Assembly (NCBI GenBank): GCA_933822405.4
Contig: CAKOGP040001236.1
Coordinates: 1-30,814 of the forward strand
Reading direction: 5' to 3'
Length of the DNA: 30,814 nt
DNA from: Cylindrotheca closterium
Lineage: Eukaryota; Bacillariophyta; Bacillariophyceae; Bacillariales; Bacillariaceae
Shown: in pieces, positions 29,036-30,814 of the stretch
How positions within the stretch are numbered: the stretch's first letter is position 1
How the letters are laid out: each line of letters begins with the position of its first letter
Translations under genes and position numbers: made by a program
Notes under the pieces: model-generated
What the model was told of the DNA's origin: nothing
The model's input: the letters and a program-made list of their open reading frames with translations, nothing else
Database searches by the model: none

Positions 29036-29735
29036 ATGAAGTTCTTTGATAAGAAGAGAGATTTGGAGACATTTCAAGATGGCGATCAAATTGCAGGAGT
29101 GGATGACACGGAACAAGGTTACTTAGAAGAAGCCTTTGATCAGGACTATGAACCTGAAGATGAAGATGAAAATGATTTCAATCTACATGGACAATTCGAT
29201 GATATCGATGATATTGATGACTCCAAAAGAGAAGAGCTCTTGGCAGATGCAGACAATGATGTCAATGATATGCCAGAACTCACTGTCAGATTCCAAGGAG
29301 ATGACAACTATGAATCAGATGACGATTCGGGTGATGAAGGCGATGAAGAGGAAGAACCTATTGTGGCCGATTTGGATCACCATCAAGAAAATGTCGATAG
29401 AGGAACCGATGATATTGGGAGCCTCGTTACTGATCTGGAGGACCTACAAGAGCCGCCAGAAGAAGAGATTGTATTTGAGCGTGAAGAAACGCCTCAAGTA
29501 GCAAAAAGTCACTCTGGGCTGAACCTTTCTCAAGTTCCAAAGAAACCAAGAGAATGGCCTTTGAGCAGGAGTGGCAGTTCTGCCAATAAGAACAAGAATC
29601 GAGTTGCGACAAGACGCAAGCATCGAGAAAGAGAATTGAAACCCTTGAAGAACAAGTTAAAATCTGGCATTTGTACCAAAGAAGGAAGTTGCAGTACTAC
29701 AGACAATAAAGCTATCCTTAAAGCACAGCACAATC
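29036..29735 (+). pseudogene. copia 2 acidic linker
   Basis: Asp/Glu runs (EPEDEDENDF, DDIDDIDDSKREELL, DDDSGDEGDEEEEPIV), then a basic end with RRKHRERELKPLKNK. Position, charge and length parallel the copia 1 linker at 5223-5916, though the sequence is unlike it. It runs on to a stop at 29762, overlapping the RT frame. Confidence 0.65.
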
Positions 29736-29736
29736 T

Positions 29737-30278
29737 ATGTTTCCAGCAGATTGGGAAGAGATGAAAGCTGATTATGAAGAGCACGACGTTATTCTGATCG
29801 CTCGTTGCATGATGCAGATCAAGGCCAAGTTCGATACTGATGAAGGTCTGAACTTCATTCAACAGTATTACATCAATCAAGGACTGAAGAAGTTTGGTGA
29901 TGATGGAAAGGATGCTGTGGAAAAGGAATTGAGACAAATGCTCCTGAAAGATTGTTTTACTCCCAAATTTGTTAAAGACATGACCGCGTCTAAGCAAAAG
30001 AAGGCCCAATCAGCAATGATATTACTTGTGGAGAAGCAATTTGAAAAGACGATTAAAGGTCGCCTAGTATACCGAGGCGATGGAACTTGTGAATGGTTAT
30101 CGCGAGAGGACACTGCAAGTCCAACTGCTTTGCAGGAAGCAATCACCACTACTTGTGTTATTGATGCACACGAAGGTAGAGATATAATGACGATGGACGT
30201 GCCTAACGCTTTCATTCAAACTTATATGCCTGAAGCTAAGGAAGGAGAAGATCGTATCTACATGAAAATCACTGGCAT
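29737..30278 (+). pseudogene. copia 2 reverse transcriptase, N-terminal fragment
   Basis: FPADWEEMKADYEEHDVILI then MMQIKAKFDTDEGLNFIQQY parallels the copia 1 copy at 6934-7020. It continues GRLVYRGDGTCEWLSREDTA, VIDAHEGRDIMTMDVPNAFI and QTYMPEAKEGEDRIYMKITG. After KITG the sequence turns into the reverse complement of a family protease region, so the VDD motif, the rest of RT, and RNase H are missing. The fragment itself is free of stops. Confidence 0.82.
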
Positions 30279-30814
30279 CCATCGCAGCCTTGACTTATCT
30301 TGGAGTGAATCCTTCCTTGTTCTTTCGAACGGTTGCCATCTTGGAGGTCATCTCGAGTCCAGCATATCCATTCTGTTTGTTTGGAGAAAGTTCGAAATGG
30401 GGTTGATTATTTAAGTTGTTTAACTGGCGACGGTACATCGCACTTGTCTCTTTGGCACCTGGTTCGACATTCGCTCCAAGTTGTTCCAACACATACACAC
30501 CCTTACGATTAACAAATCGCATCTTTCTGTTTCCATCACAATGCACAATAAAAGCATTGTCAGCATCAGTATCCATAGTAATGCGGTATCCCGCAGCAAT
30601 CATCTCGCGCATAGCAAGTACATTGGCAATTCCATCTTCATCGTGATAAACTGGAGGTGGAAATCTTCCTAGAAAACCTTCTTCATCGAGAACTCTGCTG
30701 CCCACGTTAGTGTGCATGTCAAGTTCTTTCTCAGCATGACGGAGTCCATGCATAAGCTCACCATTACAAATGGTGGTGTTTGTACAACCACTGTCCATGA
30801 TGACATGATCGTAC
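30279..30814 (-). pseudogene. inverted copia 2-family fragment (protease to integrase start)
   Basis: Minus-strand open frame matching 27555-28084, with a few per cent of differences (MDSGCTNTTIC against MDSGFTNTTIC; HCDGNRKMRFVNRKG against HCDENRKMRFVNCKG). It keeps the bases lost at 27974, reading PHFELSPNKQNGYAGLEMTS in frame into GFTPR. It is thus a separate, better-preserved copy and not a mirror of the same DNA. It continues past the window end. Confidence 0.85.

Larger units (their letters stand above)
25269..30278 (+). mobile_element. Ty1/copia retrotransposon (copia 2), 3'-truncated
   Basis: LTR start at 25269, then gag with zinc knuckle, protease, integrase, acidic linker and RT N-terminus; coding breaks at about 30278, where an inverted family member begins. 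Fewer lesions than copia 1: the 26675-28219 frame covers nucleocapsid to protease without a stop. It is related to copia 1 in protein but has a different LTR. The five bases before the LTR are GATTG; the other end of the insertion is not in the window. Confidence 0.82.

Noticed and set aside
29136..29501. Met-rich ORF overlapping the acidic linker
   Set aside because: Frame-shifted shadow of GAT/GAA-rich codons (ATG/AAG in the alternate frame).
30279..30814. Assembly foldback of 27555-28084
   Set aside because: The arms differ by several substitutions and an indel, so they are distinct copies, though a misjoin between copies cannot be excluded.
1..30814. tRNA, rRNA, riboswitch or bacterial operon features
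   Set aside because: I looked for the usual signatures on both strands and saw none; introns and LTR elements indicate nuclear eukaryotic DNA.

Overview
The window is a dense nest of decayed eukaryotic transposable elements. I find no intact host gene, no rRNA or tRNA and no bacterial-style operon. Lineage is an inference: copia elements with an acidic linker between integrase and reverse transcriptase, a tyrosine-recombinase (YR) retrotransposon, MULE-type transposases and a 64-nt GT-AG intron together suggest a microalga, most likely a diatom or related stramenopile. Almost every coding region is broken by frameshifts, stops or deletions and is therefore annotated as a pseudogene.

Layout. 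(1) 1-127, minus strand: start of an LTR that runs off the window and matches the LTR at 25269 without gaps. (2) 128-793 and 9023-9281, minus: one MULE-like transposase gene split by (3) a Ty1/copia element, 794-9022, with two 447-bp LTRs and a 5-bp target duplication (GTAGG). That element carries an unrelated antisense coding segment (about 3390-4119) and a 0.76-kb tandem duplication in pol. (4) 9471-10608, plus: a second MULE-like N-terminal region (tentative). (5) 10841-13729, plus: a Ty3/gypsy pol with several mutated catalytic residues. (6) 13845-15122, minus: an unrecognised frameshifted gene with Cys/His clusters. (7) 15123-16543: a DNA element with long terminal inverted repeats, an 8-bp target duplication and arrays of GCGTCA/TGACGC palindromes. 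(8) 16553-22749, minus: a full-span YR retrotransposon (gag-like, RT, RNase H, tyrosine recombinase) with split direct repeats in the order X1...Y1-X2-Y2. (9) About 22750-25268, plus: a second gypsy element. It is cut by (10) a second copia element starting at 25269, which is broken in its RT at about 30278 by (11) an inverted copy of its own family's protease region that runs to the window end.

The elements do not work together as a system; they record successive insertions. Copia 1 and the copia LTR at 1-127 are younger than the minus-strand MULE gene they interrupt, and the copia at 25269 is younger than the gypsy it interrupts. Differences between related LTR copies are concentrated at CpG sites (CpG to TpG or CpA), and several lost catalytic residues or stops are also G-to-A or C-to-T changes, which suggests cytosine methylation and deamination as the main decay process. 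The items most worth a second look are the split-repeat YR element, the palindrome-bearing inverted-repeat element, the antisense gene inside copia 1, and the CRE-like motifs in the copia LTR.
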